The notes under the pieces were generated by a model, which saw nothing but the letters and a program-made list of their open reading frames with translations, made no database searches and was not told the origin of the DNA. The translations under genes were made by a program, and so were the position numbers. Below are positions 6,401 to 6,769 of a stretch of DNA of 6,769 bases, one piece after another. The stretch lies in contig JAGDWR010000043.1 of assembly GCA_023269865.1 (NCBI GenBank), positions 1-6,769 of the forward strand, read 5' to 3'. The DNA comes from Candidatus Methanodesulfokora sp. (GTDB lineage: Archaea > Korarchaeota > Korarchaeia > Korarchaeales > Korarchaeaceae). The first letter of the stretch is position 1. The number at the start of each line of letters is the position of its first letter.

Positions 6401-6509
6401 CCTCCAGGACAGAGTGATATCAGTTTACAAGCTCCATCTCTTCATGAGGGAGCTGGAGAAGTCCAAAGGTGAAAATCTCATGAAAACAGAACCTGCAGGG
6501 CTTGCTTAG
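3441..6509 (+). CDS. Large SF2 DEAD/DEAH-type helicase, Lhr/YprA (MrfA)-like, with divergent C-terminal region
   Basis: An ATP-driven helicase or translocase expected to act on DNA (or RNA) in the cytoplasm. Core motifs are all present: Q-type site Y-S-H-Q (52-55), motif I G-S-G-S-G-K-T-E (73-80), Ia Y-P-T-L-A (96-100), Ib T-N-P (142-144), II D-E-F-D (175-178), III T-A-T (209-211), IV I-V-F-T-R-S (324-329), V L-A-Q-G-I-D-I-G (384-391) and VI Q-R-E-G-R-K-G-R (410-417). G-K-T-E-A in motif I and this overall order fit COG1205 helicases. Residues 696-755 resemble DUF1998 (helical L-x-I-x-L-A-L-L ... then E-P-R-C-A-G-L-L-D), but the four-cysteine zinc cluster of bacterial MrfA is not seen. Residues 825-1000 may be a divergent exonuclease-like domain (see findings). 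At 1022 residues it is longer than bacterial MrfA. By family it is probably a DNA repair enzyme; the exact role is unknown. The ATG at 3441 has no ribosome site, and an in-frame TAA at 3417 prevents a longer start. Confidence 0.85.
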   Translation: MDTEKLLKYLGYDFYKQVQEADRPEEESLTFSEVFPEISRTKRSYLAGERLYSHQLSTFKALKSGKNVILISGSGSGKTEAWFLYSKDGAKTMAVYPTLALANDQISRLKEYSEALGLKAEAMDSMRRKEMKRVSSADILITNPAFLMTDMKRWVSGGPKILYGFVERMDLLVLDEFDFYDPRCIALIISMIKLLRLLSPKNFSIAILTATLGNPEEMARILTQINGRETEVIRGRPFRPENRVYVVVGKDLKYAWERVRSHKEEISRVAGRDIAESIDDFDKFKMKYYSIREIARYLGIELPEAYVDPVEVITRYAEDDGATIVFTRSIRSAEELYRRILSEHPEISHRVATHHHLVDKEKRAEIERLAKEGVVKILISPRTLAQGIDIGEVIRIVHIGLPPSVREFKQREGRKGRRRWIKYTETVIFPMGSWDRELLLRGVDVLEKWSNMKLEIALVNPENKYSTLFEAMYKFMSSALRAEMSQKELDLLKNLDLVKGTNLTSSGKRAWRNLNFYEFAPPYGIKRVLVGEDSISFLSDIGYCDLVERFQVGCIDHSSDGIVKSLRRRGRYVTGVELVPITDIRRVEEELSYTLEEYEKTKLSWGEHPDVLGDYRRGRLHSEVICVVDPPVSGFGFYRKIPNRAYWVLNGPLRPIVAGDKTYFIRDRRSLEIVAETGGRYSDYTYGYSIELDPAENITWLRIGLALLCVVLRQVFGIDLSSLEYSIVNTGSKKLMSIHEPRCAGLLDTMDWQKVRDSIQNFKPDEISEIMLMQVDDQAHLEFISSGANWDLARRYAIRAVDYIMAERRIPMEVSGIKASIPAPSRALRLLSVETSLVEFEDVKILYISLFDGEKVLSGRFVRELVELVESNDDVMREMQRSLDSGFILVTYDLDSVLEDIRPVSTGLYYMMFGLRGSGKVEELRERVRRIFGDPTPQDILRVVGNERVHLKDLMSEIGSSDRILKMKGSGRWRNFTNFLDEKARKYLQDRVISVYKLHLFMRELEKSKGENLMKTEPAGLA

Positions 6510-6516
6510 AAATCGC

Positions 6517-6769
6517 TTATTTGAGGATGTCATCGGGCTTGGCAAGGTTAAGCCCTTTTATCCTGGAGAAATGCTCTAAGTTCCATGTAACTAAGGTCAT
6601 TCCCCTGCTCAGGGCTGCACATCCTATGAAGAGGTCAGCTAGATCCAGAGGTTCACCCCTGGACTCAAGTTCCCTGAGGTGTCTGGCAGCAAGCTCAGCT
6701 ATTTCCCTGTCAAGCTTTATAACTTCCAGCTTTTCTAACAACTCATCAATAGCCTTTAGGTTCTCCTTC
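6517..6769 (-). CDS. PIN-domain ribonuclease, VapC toxin-like (5' end outside window)
   Basis: The leftward frame is open to the right edge, so only the C-terminal 83 residues or so are visible; a full VapC has about 130. A TTG at 6741 lies in mid-domain and is not a likely start. What is seen matches the second half of a PIN domain: an E-L-L-E-K-L-E-V-I-K-L-D segment, a helix, then L-D-L-A-D-L-F-I-G-C-A-A with the conserved third acidic residue, and T-L-V-T-W-N-L-E-H-F-S-R-I-K-G-L, where the Asn holds the usual D/N metal-site position. The first Asp and Glu of the active site would lie outside the window. Family members are Mg-dependent RNases, usually toxins cleaving tRNA, rRNA or mRNA, with the antitoxin gene just upstream, here off the edge. 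It converges on the helicase gene with 7 nt between stops. Confidence 0.82.
   Translation of the reverse strand, partial: KENLKAIDELLEKLEVIKLDREIAELAARHLRELESRGEPLDLADLFIGCAALSRGMTLVTWNLEHFSRIKGLNLAKPDDILK

Noticed and set aside
3441..6769. Helicase plus PIN nuclease as an anti-virus defence system (DISARM-like or Cas3-like)
   Set aside because: DUF1998-like helicases occur in DISARM, but no methyltransferase, PLD nuclease, DrmB-like protein, HD domain or cas gene is present here. The PIN gene is on the opposite strand, so it is not an operon partner.

Overview
The window looks like chromosomal DNA of a thermophilic archaeon, most likely a TACK lineage (Thermoproteota or Korarchaeota type). 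The reasons are near-exclusive AGA/AGG arginine codons, many ATA isoleucine codons, GGTG-type ribosome binding sites, TATA-like boxes upstream of genes, tightly overlapping genes with GTG/TTG starts, and a membrane-anchored winged-helix protein of an archaeal type. No rRNA, tRNA, CRISPR array or insertion sequence is visible. The lineage is inferred, not proven.

Left block, + strand (1-1623): the last codons of a gene cut by the window edge, then two ABC-2 type permease subunits of about 270 residues each. They overlap by 4 and 23 nt, which suggests one operon for an ABC exporter. The ATPase subunit is probably the truncated upstream gene. The cargo cannot be told from the sequence.

Middle block, - strand (3250 down to 1618): a secreted, almost entirely helical protein made of about three degenerate repeats, followed with a 14-nt overlap by a protein with a signal peptide, a beta-rich ectodomain, one membrane segment and a cytoplasmic winged helix-turn-helix. 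The pair looks like a two-gene surface-to-DNA signalling unit. Its 3' end overlaps the 3' end of the exporter operon by 6 nt.

Right block: a 190-nt divergent intergenic region (3251-3440) with TATA-like elements for both directions separates the signalling pair from a 1022-residue superfamily 2 helicase (3441-6509, +). Its core is of the Lhr/YprA (MrfA, COG1205) type with unusual motif II and motif V sequences. A DUF1998-like segment follows, and the last ~200 residues carry spaced acidic motifs suggesting a divergent or degraded DnaQ/RNase H-like exonuclease fold. Its transcript may be leaderless. Seven nt beyond its stop, on the - strand, lies the 3' part of a PIN-domain (VapC-like) ribonuclease gene that runs off the right edge.

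The points most worth following are the secreted-repeat/membrane-HTH pair beside an exporter, and the possible helicase-exonuclease fusion. No known defence system is demonstrated.
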